Positions 55,461 to 64,000 of a stretch of 64,000 nt of DNA are shown here, piece by piece; position 1 is the stretch's first letter, and each line of letters starts with the position of its first letter. Where the stretch lies: positions 2,852,001-2,916,000 of the forward strand of contig NZ_BLJF01000001.1 in the NCBI RefSeq assembly GCF_009932335.1. The letters are read 5' to 3'. Made by a program: the position numbers and the translations under genes. The DNA is from Pseudomonas asiatica (GTDB taxonomy: Bacteria > Pseudomonadota > Gammaproteobacteria > Pseudomonadales > Pseudomonadaceae). The notes under the pieces were generated by a model. The model worked only from the letters and a program-made list of their open reading frames with translations, was not told the origin of the DNA and searched no databases.

Positions 55461-57614
55461 ATGAGCCCCCGCACCCCGAAGAAAACCCGCTCGGTCGCCC
55501 CGTCGCGTATCCGCGAAGGCCTGCCTTTCCCCCTCGGCGCCACCTGGGATGGCCTTGGGGTCAACTTTGCCCTGTTCTCGGCCAATGCCACCAAGGTCGA
55601 GCTGTGCCTGTTCGACTCCACCGGCGAGCACGAAATCGAACGCATCGAGCTCCCCGAATACACCGACGAGATCTACCACGGCTACCTGCCTGACGCTCAC
55701 CCAGGGCTGGTCTACGGCTACCGCGTGCACGGCCCCTACGAGCCGGAGAACGGCCACCGCTTCAACCCCAATAAACTGCTGATCGACCCGTATGCCAAGC
55801 AACTGGTCGGCAGCCTGCAATGGTCCGAAGCACTGTTCGGCTACACCATCGGCCACCCCGACGGTGACCTGTCGTTCGACGAGCGCGACAGCGCGCCCTT
55901 CGTGCCCAAGTGCAAGGTGATCGACCCTGCATTCACCTGGGGCCGCGACCAGCGCGTGCAGATCCCCTGGGAGCGTACGATCATTTATGAGGCCCACACC
56001 CGGGGCATCAGCATGCGCCACCCGGCAGTGCCGGAAAAACTGCGCGGCACCTTCGCCGGCCTGGCCAATGACGAGTTGCTCAAGCACATCAAGGAGCTGG
56101 GCGTTTCCAGCATCGAGTTGCTGCCGATTCACGCTTTCGTCAACGACCAACACCTGCTGGACAAGGGCCTGAACAACTACTGGGGCTACAACAGCATCGC
56201 CTTCTTCGCGCCCCACCCGCGTTACCTGGCCAGCGGCAAGATCGCCGAGTTCAAGGAAATGGTCGCGCACCTGCACGACGCCGGGCTGGAGGTGATCCTG
56301 GATGTGGTCTACAACCACACCGCCGAAGGCAACGAGCGCGGCCCCACGCTGTCGATGCGCGGTATCGACAACGCCTCCTACTACCGCCTGATGCCGGACG
56401 ACAAGCGTTACTACATCAACGATTCCGGCACCGGCAACACCCTGGACCTGAGCCACCCCTGCGTGCTGCAGCTGGTCACCGACTCGCTGCGCTACTGGGC
56501 CGGCGAAATGCACGTGGACGGCTTCCGCTTCGACCTGGCGACCATCCTTGGCCGCTACCACGACGGCTACAGCGAACGCCACGGCTTCCTCGTCGCCTGC
56601 CGCCAGGACCCGATGCTGAGCCAGGTGAAGCTGATTGCCGAGCCCTGGGACTGCGGCCCCGGCGGCTACCAGGTGGGCAACTTTGCCCCGGGCTGGGCAG
56701 AGTGGAACGACCGCTTCCGCGACACCGTGCGCGCCTTCTGGAAAGGCGACGAAGGCCAACTGGCCGACTTTGCCTCGCGCATGACAGCCTCGGGGGACAT
56801 GTTCAACAACCGTGGCCGGCGTCCCTATGCCTCGGTCAACTTCGTCACCGCCCACGATGGTTTCACCTTGCGCGACCTGGTGTCGTACAACCACAAGCAC
56901 AACGAGGACAACGACGAGAACAACCAGGACGGCACCGATAACAACCTGTCATGGAACTGCGGTGTCGAGGGGCCAACCGACGACCCGGCCGTGAATGCCC
57001 TGCGCATGCGCCAGATGCGCAACTACTTCGCTACCCTGCTGCTGGCCCAGGGCACGCCGATGATCGTCGCCGGCGATGAGTTCAGCCGTACCCAGCACGG
57101 CAACAACAATGCCTATTGCCAGGACAGCGAAATCGGCTGGGTGAACTGGGACCTGGACCAGGAGGGCGAAGAGCTGCTGGCCTTCGTCAAGCGCCTGACC
57201 CGCCTGCGCCTGGCCTACCCGGTACTGCGCCGCTCGCGCTTCCTGGTGGGCGACTACAATGAAGCGATCGGCGTCAAGGATGTGACTTGGCTGGCACCGG
57301 ATGGCAACGAGATGAGCGTGGAGCAATGGGAAGACCCGCACGGGCGTTGCCTGGGCATGCTGATCGATGGCCGTGCCCAGGTCAGCGGCATTGCCAGGCC
57401 AGGCGCCGAGGCCACCGTGCTGCTGATCGTCAATGCCCACCATGACATCGTGCCGTTCAAGCTGCCGACCGTGCCCGAGGGGGATTACTGGAGCTGCCTG
57501 GTCGACACCGACCGGCCAGAGCTGCGCAAGGGGCAGCATCTGCACTTCGACAGCACCTTCGAGGTGAAGGGGCGGTCGTTGCTGCTGATGGTGTTGCAGC
57601 GTGATGAGGAGTGA
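55461..57614 (+). CDS. glgX: Glycogen debranching enzyme GlgX
   Basis: GlgX hydrolyses alpha-1,6 branches of limit dextrin, giving linear chains for TreY. The 717-residue protein starts at ATG 55461 (MSPRTPKKTRSVAPSR). A CBM48 domain (PFPLGATWDGLGVNFALFS) precedes the GH13_11 barrel, with DVVYNHTAEGNERGP, VDGFRFDLATILG (nucleophile Asp), LIAEPWDCGPGGYQVGNF (acid Glu) and VTAHDGFTLRDLVSYN. The asparagine-rich loop DNDENNQDGTDNNLS is typical of isoamylase-like enzymes. It follows treY and DUF2934 in the same direction. Confidence 0.96.
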   Translation: MSPRTPKKTRSVAPSRIREGLPFPLGATWDGLGVNFALFSANATKVELCLFDSTGEHEIERIELPEYTDEIYHGYLPDAHPGLVYGYRVHGPYEPENGHRFNPNKLLIDPYAKQLVGSLQWSEALFGYTIGHPDGDLSFDERDSAPFVPKCKVIDPAFTWGRDQRVQIPWERTIIYEAHTRGISMRHPAVPEKLRGTFAGLANDELLKHIKELGVSSIELLPIHAFVNDQHLLDKGLNNYWGYNSIAFFAPHPRYLASGKIAEFKEMVAHLHDAGLEVILDVVYNHTAEGNERGPTLSMRGIDNASYYRLMPDDKRYYINDSGTGNTLDLSHPCVLQLVTDSLRYWAGEMHVDGFRFDLATILGRYHDGYSERHGFLVACRQDPMLSQVKLIAEPWDCGPGGYQVGNFAPGWAEWNDRFRDTVRAFWKGDEGQLADFASRMTASGDMFNNRGRRPYASVNFVTAHDGFTLRDLVSYNHKHNEDNDENNQDGTDNNLSWNCGVEGPTDDPAVNALRMRQMRNYFATLLLAQGTPMIVAGDEFSRTQHGNNNAYCQDSEIGWVNWDLDQEGEELLAFVKRLTRLRLAYPVLRRSRFLVGDYNEAIGVKDVTWLAPDGNEMSVEQWEDPHGRCLGMLIDGRAQVSGIARPGAEATVLLIVNAHHDIVPFKLPTVPEGDYWSCLVDTDRPELRKGQHLHFDSTFEVKGRSLLLMVLQRDEE

Positions 57615-57639
57615 ACCTGAAACGCTGGTATGTGTCCCT

Positions 57640-57760
57640 TGTGTAGGAGCGGCCTTGTGTCGCGATCGGGCCGCACAGCGGCCCCAGCTATTCTTGCCTT
57701 GGTGCTGACAAACGGGGCCGCTGCGCGGCCCGATCGCGACACAAGGCCGCTCCTACAAGG
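57640..57760. repeat. REP-like inverted pair, class B
   Basis: TGTAGGAGCGGCCTTGTGTCGCGATCGGGCC and GGCCCGATCGCGACACAAGGCCGCTCCTACA arms with GCGGCCCC/GGGGCCGC inner hairpins. It lies after glgX and before the EEP gene, whose ribosome site begins about 20 bp beyond. Confidence 0.9.
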
Positions 57761-57792
57761 ATCCGCGCAAACCCGTTGACCGAGGAGTAACC

Positions 57793-58602
57793 GTGAACCC
57801 CGAAGCCGGCAGTAAAGGTTTCGCCAGTGTCAACCAGGCCCCAGCCGTGAAGCGGTTGCGGGTGCTGACGGTGAATACCCACAAGGGCTTCACCGCCTTC
57901 AACCGGCGCTTCATCCTGCCGGAACTGCGCGAGGCGGTGCGCAGCACCCAGGCCGACATCGTCTTTCTCCAGGAGGTGCTCGGCAGCCACGACCGCCACG
58001 CCGCGCGCTACCCCGGCTGGCCGCAGACCTCGCAGTACGAGTTCCTCGCCGACAGCATGTGGAGCGACTTCGCCTACGGGCGCAACGCGGTCTATCCTGA
58101 CGGCCACCACGGCAACGCGCTGCTGTCCAAATACCCGATCATCGAACATCGCAACCTCGACGTGTCGATCACCGGCCCCGAACGACGTGGCCTGCTGCAC
58201 TGCGTCCTCGACGTGCCTGGCCAGCATCAGGTGCATGCCATCTGCGTGCATCTGTCGTTACTGGAAAGCCACCGCCAGAAGCAGCTGCAACTGCTGCGCA
58301 AGCTGCTCGAATCCTTGCCCGCCGACGCCCCGGTGATCATCGCTGGCGACTTCAACGACTGGAAATCCCACGGCAACCGCACCTTGGGCCTGCAGCGTGA
58401 CCTGCACGAGGCCTTCGAACGCCACCATGGCCACCTGGCCCGCACCTATCCTGCGCGGCTGCCGCTGTTGCGCCTGGACCGTGTCTACCTGCGCAACGCC
58501 GAAAGCCATGGGCCGCGGATTCTGGGGCACAAACCTTGGTCGCACCTGTCGGACCACCTGCCGTTGTCGGTCGAAGTCAGGCTTAGCAATCATTCTTCAT
58601 AG
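57793..58602 (+). CDS. Endonuclease/exonuclease/phosphatase (EEP) family protein
   Basis: The GTG at 57793 (reading MNPEAGSKGFASVNQ) has GAGGAG upstream and gives 269 residues. EEP metal and catalytic motifs are visible: VLTVNTHKGF, IVFLQEV (metal-binding Glu), GRNAVYP, HLSLL, IIAGDFNDW (Asp-Phe-Asn) and SDHLPLSVEV (general base His). No signal peptide is seen. The fold covers phosphodiesterases on DNA, RNA, inositol phosphates or sphingomyelin, so the substrate is open. YbhP-like proteins beside stress genes are common in pseudomonads. Confidence 0.87.
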   Translation: MNPEAGSKGFASVNQAPAVKRLRVLTVNTHKGFTAFNRRFILPELREAVRSTQADIVFLQEVLGSHDRHAARYPGWPQTSQYEFLADSMWSDFAYGRNAVYPDGHHGNALLSKYPIIEHRNLDVSITGPERRGLLHCVLDVPGQHQVHAICVHLSLLESHRQKQLQLLRKLLESLPADAPVIIAGDFNDWKSHGNRTLGLQRDLHEAFERHHGHLARTYPARLPLLRLDRVYLRNAESHGPRILGHKPWSHLSDHLPLSVEVRLSNHSS

Positions 58603-58902
58603 CCGCAGCACGGCAAATAGCGAACCTGGCTATACCTAGCCGAATTATCTTGTGATTCAACAAGTTGAACAAAGCCACGGAACCTGAACACATCCTTCAC
58701 GCTTTCTTGACGCAAGCGGCGCCCTCTCCTTAGCTGAACATATCTAGCAGTAATGATCTCGCGCAGGGCCTCTAGCTCGCGCCTTCGTGCGCGCTGCGAA
58801 AAGCCAGGCGTGCTGGTTTGGGTCGCCCACTGTTTTTGCCGTACAGCTCGTGACAACAGGCCAGGTCCTAGGGCTGTAACACAAAAACAAAGGAGATCCG
58901 CC
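58603..58902. other. Intergenic region before the barrel gene
   Basis: These 300 bp are lower in GC than their neighbours and have no supported plus-strand gene. A minus-strand frame of 116 codons spans 58590-58940 and enters the next gene; its codon use is unlike real genes here. The region could be a decayed gene, but that is not shown. Confidence 0.5.
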
Positions 58903-59979
58903 ATGAAAAGCACCTCGAACCCCTTGCGCTTCGAAAGCATTTTCTACGCGGTTTCCACGTCGCTGCTTCTGGCAACCCCGGTGGAAACTATCGCGTATGA
59001 ACTGCAGGACGACCCGACCTCGCCCGGCTTCCTGCACCAACCGGCAGTACCACAGCTTACGCTCGACCCGGTCAGCGCCAGTGGCTTGAGTATCGGTACC
59101 TTGAACGCGTTCTCGCAAAAGATGAGCGAACGCCATGGGCAGCCTGCACCGGACCTGGTCGCCAGCCAGTGGGCGCAGTTCTTCCCCACCACCGCGCGCA
59201 GTGGCGCGCAGCCTCCAGACCAGCTGGAGGCCCCCAGCCAGCAACTGATGATCGGCCCGGACCTGTTCGTGCGTGAAACTGCAGCGGGCAATGTGCACCG
59301 CGCGGGGATCTTCGTGGGGCAAAACAACCTGCAGACCAACTTCAACGGCATGCGTCAGCTGTTGGGCGACAAGCAACGCAACGCCGTGAACCTCAGCGGT
59401 GAAAGCCTGGGGGTGTACTGGAGCATGACCCATGAACAGGGCTGGCACCTGGATGCCGTGGCCATGGGTTCGCGCATCGACGTCAATGGCCGTGGCGAGA
59501 ACGGCCAGCGACTGGACGACAGCGGCCACGCGATGACCTTCTCGCTGGAAGGCGGCATCCCCATCGGCCTGGGTGGCGGCTGGGTGATCGAGCCGCAGGC
59601 GCAGTTGATCAACCAGCAGTTCTTCCCCGGCAGCCGGGCGCAGGAAGAGACCTTGCAGGCCTTCGACAGCCAGCCGAGCTGGAGCGGTCGGGTCGGTGCC
59701 AGGCTGTCCGGGCGTTATGAAGTACGCGGCATGCCGATCGAACCCTATGTGCGGACCAACGTGTGGTATGACTTCAGCAATGCCGATGAGGTGAAGCTGG
59801 ACCAGGTCGACAAGATCTCCAGCTCGCGCTACTCGACCACGGTGGAACTGGGGTTGGGGCTGGTGGCGCGGGTGACACCCACGGTGGCGCTGTTTGTCAG
59901 TGCCGATTACAGCAGTGACGTCGACGACAATGATCTGAACGGGTTGATTGGCAGCCTTGGGGTGCGGATGCGGTGGTAG
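58903..59979 (+). CDS. Autotransporter-type outer-membrane beta-barrel protein without long passenger
   Basis: The ATG at 58903 (MKSTSNPLRFESIFYAV) has AAAGGAG upstream and gives 358 residues. A signal peptide probably ends near TPVETIA. From about residue 90 on the sequence alternates like a beta barrel (LFVRETAAGNVHRAGIFVG, SLGVYWSMTHEQGWHLDAVA, GWVIEPQAQLINQQF, YSTTVELGLGLVARVTPTVALFV) and ends GVRMRW, an aromatic C-terminus as needed for BAM insertion. This matches the autotransporter barrel domain, but only ~85 residues precede it, far below a usual passenger. It could be a stand-alone porin-like barrel or a remnant. Confidence 0.82.
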   Translation: MKSTSNPLRFESIFYAVSTSLLLATPVETIAYELQDDPTSPGFLHQPAVPQLTLDPVSASGLSIGTLNAFSQKMSERHGQPAPDLVASQWAQFFPTTARSGAQPPDQLEAPSQQLMIGPDLFVRETAAGNVHRAGIFVGQNNLQTNFNGMRQLLGDKQRNAVNLSGESLGVYWSMTHEQGWHLDAVAMGSRIDVNGRGENGQRLDDSGHAMTFSLEGGIPIGLGGGWVIEPQAQLINQQFFPGSRAQEETLQAFDSQPSWSGRVGARLSGRYEVRGMPIEPYVRTNVWYDFSNADEVKLDQVDKISSSRYSTTVELGLGLVARVTPTVALFVSADYSSDVDDNDLNGLIGSLGVRMRW

Positions 59980-59986
59980 GCAGGGT

Positions 59987-60088
59987 TGGCCCTTTCGCGG
60001 GTGAACCCGCTCCCACAAGGACCGCACAGGGTCTGAAGCTTGTGCAATACCTGTGGGAGCGGGTTTACCCGCGAAGAGGCCGGTACTG
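59987..60088. repeat. REP-like inverted pair, class D
   Basis: GGCCCTTTCGCGGGTGAACCCGCTCCCACA and TGTGGGAGCGGGTTTACCCGCGAAGAGGCC arms. It separates the convergent barrel gene and glgB and may act as a bidirectional terminator. Confidence 0.88.
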
Positions 60089-60096
60089 GCAAAACA

Positions 60097-62307
60097 TCAG
60101 GCTGGTTTCATTATCAGAACACCAAGCGGCGGCAGGTTCAGGGCCAGCGACTGCGGCTGCCCATGGCTGGCTATCTCGTCACTTTGCACGACCCCCAGGT
60201 TGCCGACATTGGACCCGGCATACAGCTCTGCATCACTGTTCAACAGCTCCTGCCAGCGTTCGCCAAACGGCACGCCAATGCGATACCCCTCGCGCGGCAC
60301 CGGCGTGAAGTTGGCCACCACCAGCACTGGCTCGCCACTGCTGCTCCAGCGCAGCCAGGCATACACGCTGTTCTGCGCATCGTCACCAATCAGCCACTGG
60401 AACCCCTGCGGCTGGCAATCCTGCTCGTGCAACGCCGGCACCTCGCGGTACAGGCGGTTGAGGTCGCCTACCAGGCGCTGTACACCCTGGTGCTCAGGGT
60501 ACTGCAGCAGGTACCAGTCCAGCTCGCCATCGTGGTCCCACTCACGCCACTGGCCGAACTCGCAGCCCATGAACAGCAGCTTCTTGCCCGGATGCGCCCA
60601 CATGAAGGTGAGGTAGGCACGCAGGTTGGCGAACTTCTGCCAGCGGTCGCCGGGCATCTTGTCGATCAGCGAATGCTTGCCGTGCACCACTTCGTCGTGG
60701 GAGATGGGCAGGATGAAGTGCTCGGAATAGGCATAGATCAGCCCGAAGCTCATCTCGTTGTGATGATAAGTGCGGTGCACCGGGTCGTTCTGAATGTAAT
60801 GCAAGGTGTCGTGCATCCAGCCCATGTTCCACTTGTAGGCAAAGCCCAGGCCGCCCTGCTGGGTCGGCTGGCTGACGCCGGGCCAGGCGGTGGACTCCTC
60901 GGCGATGATCAGCGCGCCCGGGGCCTCATGGGCCGCCACGCCGTTGAGGTGGCGGATGAAGTCGATGGCTTCCAGGTTCTCGCGCCCGCCGTGGCGGTTG
61001 GGCACCCATTCGCCGGCCTTGCGCGAGTAGTCGCGGTACAGCATCGAGGCCACTGCATCGACACGCAGGCCATCGATGTGGAAGTGCTTCAGCCAGTGCA
61101 GCGCCGAAGCCATCATGAAGCCGCGCACTTCGTTGCGGCCAAGGTTGTAGATCAGCGTGTTCCAGTCCTGGTGGTAGCCCTCCAGGGGGTTGTCGTATTC
61201 GTACAGGGCGGTGCCGTCGAAACGCGCCAGGCCGTGTTCGTCGGTGGGGAAATGCGCCGGTACCCAGTCCAGCAGTACACCAATGCCCCCTTGATGGCAG
61301 GCGTCGATGAAGGCGGCGAAGTCCTCGGCGCTGCCGTAGCGCGATGTGGGCGCGAACAGCGACAACGGCTGGTAACCCCAGGAGCCGCCGAACGGGTGCT
61401 CCATGATCGGCAGCAGTTCGATGTGGGTGAAGCCCAGCTCCTGAACGTACGGCACCAGGCGCTCGGCCAGCTCGCGCCAGTTGTAATAGCGCCCGACCTC
61501 ACCCGCCTCATCCAGCTCGCAGCGCCACGACCCCGGGTGCAGTTCGTAGATCGACAGCGGCGCGCTGTAGGCATGGCGTTGCGCGCGTTGCGCCATCCAG
61601 TCGTGGTCTTGCCAGTCGTGGCTGAGCGCCCCTGCCACCTTGGATGCGGTGCTCGGCGGCAGTTCGGTGGCGCGCGCCAGCGGGTCGGCCTTCAGGGGCA
61701 GTATGCCGTCCTTGCCAAGCACCTCGAACTTGTAGGTTTCGCCCACGCCCAGGCGCGGCACGAACAGCTCCCACACCCCGGCGCTGTGGCGCAGGCGCAT
61801 GGGGTGGCGGCGGCCATCCCAGTTGTTGAAGTCACCCACCACCGACACCCGCCGGGCGTTCGGTGCCCACACCGAGAAACACACGCCATCGACGCCATCG
61901 ACCTGGATGGGTTGGGCGCCGAAGCGCCCGGACAGGTCGCGATGGTTGCCTTCGGCGAACAGGTACAGGTCCATGTCGCCCAGTTGCGGGCCGAAGCTGT
62001 AGGGGTCTTCGGTGACCTGCTCGCCACCGGCCCAGCCGATCTGCAGCAGGTACGGGTGTGCCTCATCGAGGTGCGCGGTGAACAACCCTGGCAGGCTGCC
62101 CTGCTCCATTTCGGCGAGGATGCGCCCGTCATGCCGGGCCAGGATGCGCACATTCAGGGCGTTGGGCAGGAAGGCGCGGACTACCTGCCCGCCGGCGCCG
62201 TCGCCATGGGGGCCGAGTACCGCAAATGGATCGGCGTGCTCGGCGCGGGCCAGGGCGTCGAGGTCCCGTTGCCGAAGGCCGCCGTTTTCACGCGTGGTTG
62301 CATTCAT
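60097..62307 (-). CDS. glgB: 1,4-Alpha-glucan branching enzyme
   Basis: GlgB introduces alpha-1,6 branches into glucan. The 736-residue protein starts at ATG 62307 ([17 protein letters not shown]). An N-terminal CBM48 region precedes the barrel, as in E. coli (728). [32 protein letters not shown] (nucleophile Asp), [10 protein letters not shown] (acid Glu) and [16 protein letters not shown] (Asp) are all in place. The ATG abuts the TAG of treS-maltokinase, so the two are coupled; glgB lies downstream in that operon. Confidence 0.97.
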   Translation of the reverse strand: MNATTRENGGLRQRDLDALARAEHADPFAVLGPHGDGAGGQVVRAFLPNALNVRILARHDGRILAEMEQGSLPGLFTAHLDEAHPYLLQIGWAGGEQVTEDPYSFGPQLGDMDLYLFAEGNHRDLSGRFGAQPIQVDGVDGVCFSVWAPNARRVSVVGDFNNWDGRRHPMRLRHSAGVWELFVPRLGVGETYKFEVLGKDGILPLKADPLARATELPPSTASKVAGALSHDWQDHDWMAQRAQRHAYSAPLSIYELHPGSWRCELDEAGEVGRYYNWRELAERLVPYVQELGFTHIELLPIMEHPFGGSWGYQPLSLFAPTSRYGSAEDFAAFIDACHQGGIGVLLDWVPAHFPTDEHGLARFDGTALYEYDNPLEGYHQDWNTLIYNLGRNEVRGFMMASALHWLKHFHIDGLRVDAVASMLYRDYSRKAGEWVPNRHGGRENLEAIDFIRHLNGVAAHEAPGALIIAEESTAWPGVSQPTQQGGLGFAYKWNMGWMHDTLHYIQNDPVHRTYHHNEMSFGLIYAYSEHFILPISHDEVVHGKHSLIDKMPGDRWQKFANLRAYLTFMWAHPGKKLLFMGCEFGQWREWDHDGELDWYLLQYPEHQGVQRLVGDLNRLYREVPALHEQDCQPQGFQWLIGDDAQNSVYAWLRWSSSGEPVLVVANFTPVPREGYRIGVPFGERWQELLNSDAELYAGSNVGNLGVVQSDEIASHGQPQSLALNLPPLGVLIMKPA

Positions 62308-64000
62308 CTATGACTCTCCCCAGGTACTGATCAGTCCATGCAGGCCATGCAAAGGCACGGCCAGCCAGCTCGGACGGTTCTCGGCTTCGTATGTGATTTC
62401 GTAGGCGGCTTTTTCCAGGCAGAACAGCTCCAGTGCAGCACGCTCGCCCTCGGCCTGTTGCCAGGCGTGAGGCATGGCCGCGGTGGCCAGGCCATAGGCT
62501 TCGACAAAGGCATGCCGCGACTGGTGCAGGTACTGCTTGGCAACCCGTTGCCGGGCTTGGCGCGCCGGGTCGGAAAGGTCGACCGCAGACGCGCTGCGCA
62601 AGATCATGGCAGCAGCATAGTCGAAGGATCGCAGCACGCCGCTGACATCCTTGTACGGGCTGTGTTTTGCCCGACGCTCTTGCAGCGGCCGGGCCGGTTC
62701 ACCTTCGAAATCGATGAGGTAGGCGTCGCCCTGCACCACCAGCACCTGGCCCAGATGCAGGTCGCCGTGCACGCGCATCAACAGGCCGCCCTGGGCCTGG
62801 CGGGTCAGGTTGGCGATGTGCTGGGCCAGGCCGTCGCGCTGTTGCTGCAAGTCGTCGACCAGCGCCTGGCTTTCGCTGTCGAGGCTGTCGCGGTACTGGG
62901 CCAGCAGGTCGAGGGCATGGGTGAGTTCGGCGCTGATCTGCGCACTCCAGCGTTCGCTGTCGTCGGCATCGCTCGGGCGCGGCTGGAAGGCCTCGTCGTT
63001 GGTCGGTGCGGCCAGCAGCAGGTGCATCTCGCCCAGGCGCTGGCCGAGCAAGGCGGCAAAGCCGGTGAGTTCGGCCAGTGCATCGGTGTGCGCATCGGCG
63101 TCGAGGCTGGAAGGCTCCATCTGGTCGCGGATGGCCCGTTCCAGGGTGTTCTGGGTCCAGGCCCAGGCGTCACCCTGGTTGCTCAGGTAGCCCTGGGCGA
63201 TCATCAGCAGGTGTGGCGCGCCCTGCTCGTCCACCCGGCTGACCCAGGCCAGCAGCGGCGAAATGTTGGCAAAGCCTGCGGCGGTCAGGTAGGCACTCAT
63301 TTCCAGCTCGGGGTGCACACCCGGGTTGACCCGGCGAATCAGCTTGAGCACCACCTGGTCGCCAATCACCACCGAGCTGTTGGACTGCTCGGCGCTGAGG
63401 TAGCGCACGCTGCTTTCGTCGTTCAACGCCAGGCCCGCCAACTGCTGCGTGCTTTCGAAGCGCAGCTCGCCCTCGCCGTTGCCACAAGGCAGATGCATGC
63501 CGCCCTCACAGGCACGCAGCACCGCGCGGATGAATGGCTCGAGGACGAAGGCATCGGTGATCAGGCCAACCTGATGGGCACGGCGCACCCGCGCCAGGGC
63601 CAGCTGCTGCGGCAGTGCGGTACTGATCTGCTCTTCAGGCAGCAAGCCGAACGGCAGCTGGTAGCGGGTAGCCATACCCTCGCTGAGCACTTCGATTTCA
63701 CCGAGCAGCACCGGCGTGGTGGCGGTGCCGAAACGCACGCCGTAGCACAGGCGCACCTGGTCGATCGGCCCTTCCTTGCCGGCGAACCAGCGCCGCTTGG
63801 GCAGGTACTGCGGCAGAATGGCGCTTTGCAGGGTATCGCTGGAGGGGGCCTCCAGCAGTTCTTCCATGCGCTTGCGCAATACCAGTGTGGTCAATTCGGG
63901 TAACCCCTCGGTGGCCTGGATGTGCCAGCTGGGCATGCGGTCGTGGCTGGCCAGCAGGAACCAGTAGAAGGCGTAGGGTGGCAATGTCAGCAGGAACGGC
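62308..64000 (-). CDS. treS: Trehalose synthase/maltokinase fusion, 3' part (5' end outside the window)
   Basis: The frame runs to the right edge with no start; the part seen is about 564 codons. It begins in the C-terminal beta domain of trehalose synthase (LPPYAFYWFLLA), continues through a linker (MPSWHIQATEGLPELTTLVLRKRMEELLEA) and then the maltokinase: YLPKRRWFAGK cap, VVLKLIRRVNPGVHPELEMS with the ATP-binding Lys, MRVHGDLHLGQVLV catalytic loop and YLIDFEGEPARPLQERR metal-binding DFE. TreS interconverts trehalose and maltose; the kinase makes maltose-1-phosphate, the GlgE donor. glgB follows directly, and glgE presumably lies upstream outside the window. Confidence 0.95.
   Translation of the reverse strand, partial: PFLLTLPPYAFYWFLLASHDRMPSWHIQATEGLPELTTLVLRKRMEELLEAPSSDTLQSAILPQYLPKRRWFAGKEGPIDQVRLCYGVRFGTATTPVLLGEIEVLSEGMATRYQLPFGLLPEEQISTALPQQLALARVRRAHQVGLITDAFVLEPFIRAVLRACEGGMHLPCGNGEGELRFESTQQLAGLALNDESSVRYLSAEQSNSSVVIGDQVVLKLIRRVNPGVHPELEMSAYLTAAGFANISPLLAWVSRVDEQGAPHLLMIAQGYLSNQGDAWAWTQNTLERAIRDQMEPSSLDADAHTDALAELTGFAALLGQRLGEMHLLLAAPTNDEAFQPRPSDADDSERWSAQISAELTHALDLLAQYRDSLDSESQALVDDLQQQRDGLAQHIANLTRQAQGGLLMRVHGDLHLGQVLVVQGDAYLIDFEGEPARPLQERRAKHSPYKDVSGVLRSFDYAAAMILRSASAVDLSDPARQARQRVAKQYLHQSRHAFVEAYGLATAAMPHAWQQAEGERAALELFCLEKAAYEITYEAENRPSWLAVPLHGLHGLISTWGES

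Noticed and set aside
58590..58940. A 116-codon minus-strand frame before the barrel gene
   Set aside because: It overlaps the barrel start, has no recognisable domain and atypical codons; kept only as a remark on the intergenic region.

Overview
The window is a chromosomal segment of a high-GC gammaproteobacterium, almost certainly of the Pseudomonas putida group. The evidence is the gene order (ftsK-aat-bpt-infA-clpA-clpS-cspD-icd-idh; zwf/gnd beside a glgA-treZ-malQ-treY-glgX cluster), the protein lengths (741-aa monomeric isocitrate dehydrogenase, 327-aa short Gnd, fused TreS-maltokinase) and 18 intergenic REP-like palindromes of the GTGGGAGC / GTAGGAGC types. No rRNA, tRNA, prophage, insertion sequence or CRISPR array was seen.

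Layout. 1-5 kb: rarA (cut by the left edge), lolA and ftsK on the minus strand. 4.6-9.2 kb: a compact N-degron degradation block, with two tRNA-dependent aminoacyl transferases (aat, bpt), infA, the ClpA unfoldase and its ClpS adaptor. 9.4-13.7 kb: cspD and two unrelated NADP isocitrate dehydrogenases, transcribed divergently. 13.9-21.5 kb: nudJ, mnmA, hflD, purB, a ribosomal-oxygenase-like cupin, a GNAT acetyltransferase and topB. 21.7-32.8 kb: an accessory metabolic stretch with an FAD amine oxidase, an alpha/beta hydrolase, an orphan low-GC RHS-tip gene, a TSUP permease, nudC, a dienoyl-CoA isomerase-like crotonase, nhaB, a DHFR-like reductase, a lipocalin, a Nudix protein, an RNase Z-type hydrolase and a P-loop kinase-like protein.

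33-41.3 kb: a reductive pyrimidine catabolism locus. Ureidopropionase-type amidohydrolase and an NCS1 permease run leftward, and dihydropyrimidinase and dihydropyrimidine dehydrogenase (preT-preA) run rightward from a shared 341-bp AT-rich control region packed with inverted repeats. A RutR-like TetR regulator lies downstream, preceded by an apparently unannotated 32-codon ORF whose stop overlaps the tetR start. 41.5-45.9 kb: a GH15 glucoamylase-like enzyme, zwf and gnd.

46-64 kb: an alpha-glucan/trehalose locus. One strand carries glgA-treZ-malQ-treY-DUF2934-glgX. An EEP-family phosphodiesterase and an outer-membrane barrel follow, and glgB and treS-maltokinase (cut by the right edge) lie on the opposite strand. 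Together they can build branched alpha-glucan (GlgA, GlgB, and GlgE if it lies next to treS outside the window), debranch it (GlgX, MalQ) and convert it to and from trehalose (TreY/TreZ and TreS). A possible AlgU-type promoter precedes glgA.

Most of the window is ordinary core genome. The least explained items are the orphan RHS tip with its leader hairpin, the small ORF coupled to tetR, the operator array at 35.9-36.15 kb, the barrel protein without an obvious passenger, and mosaic or minimal REP copies.
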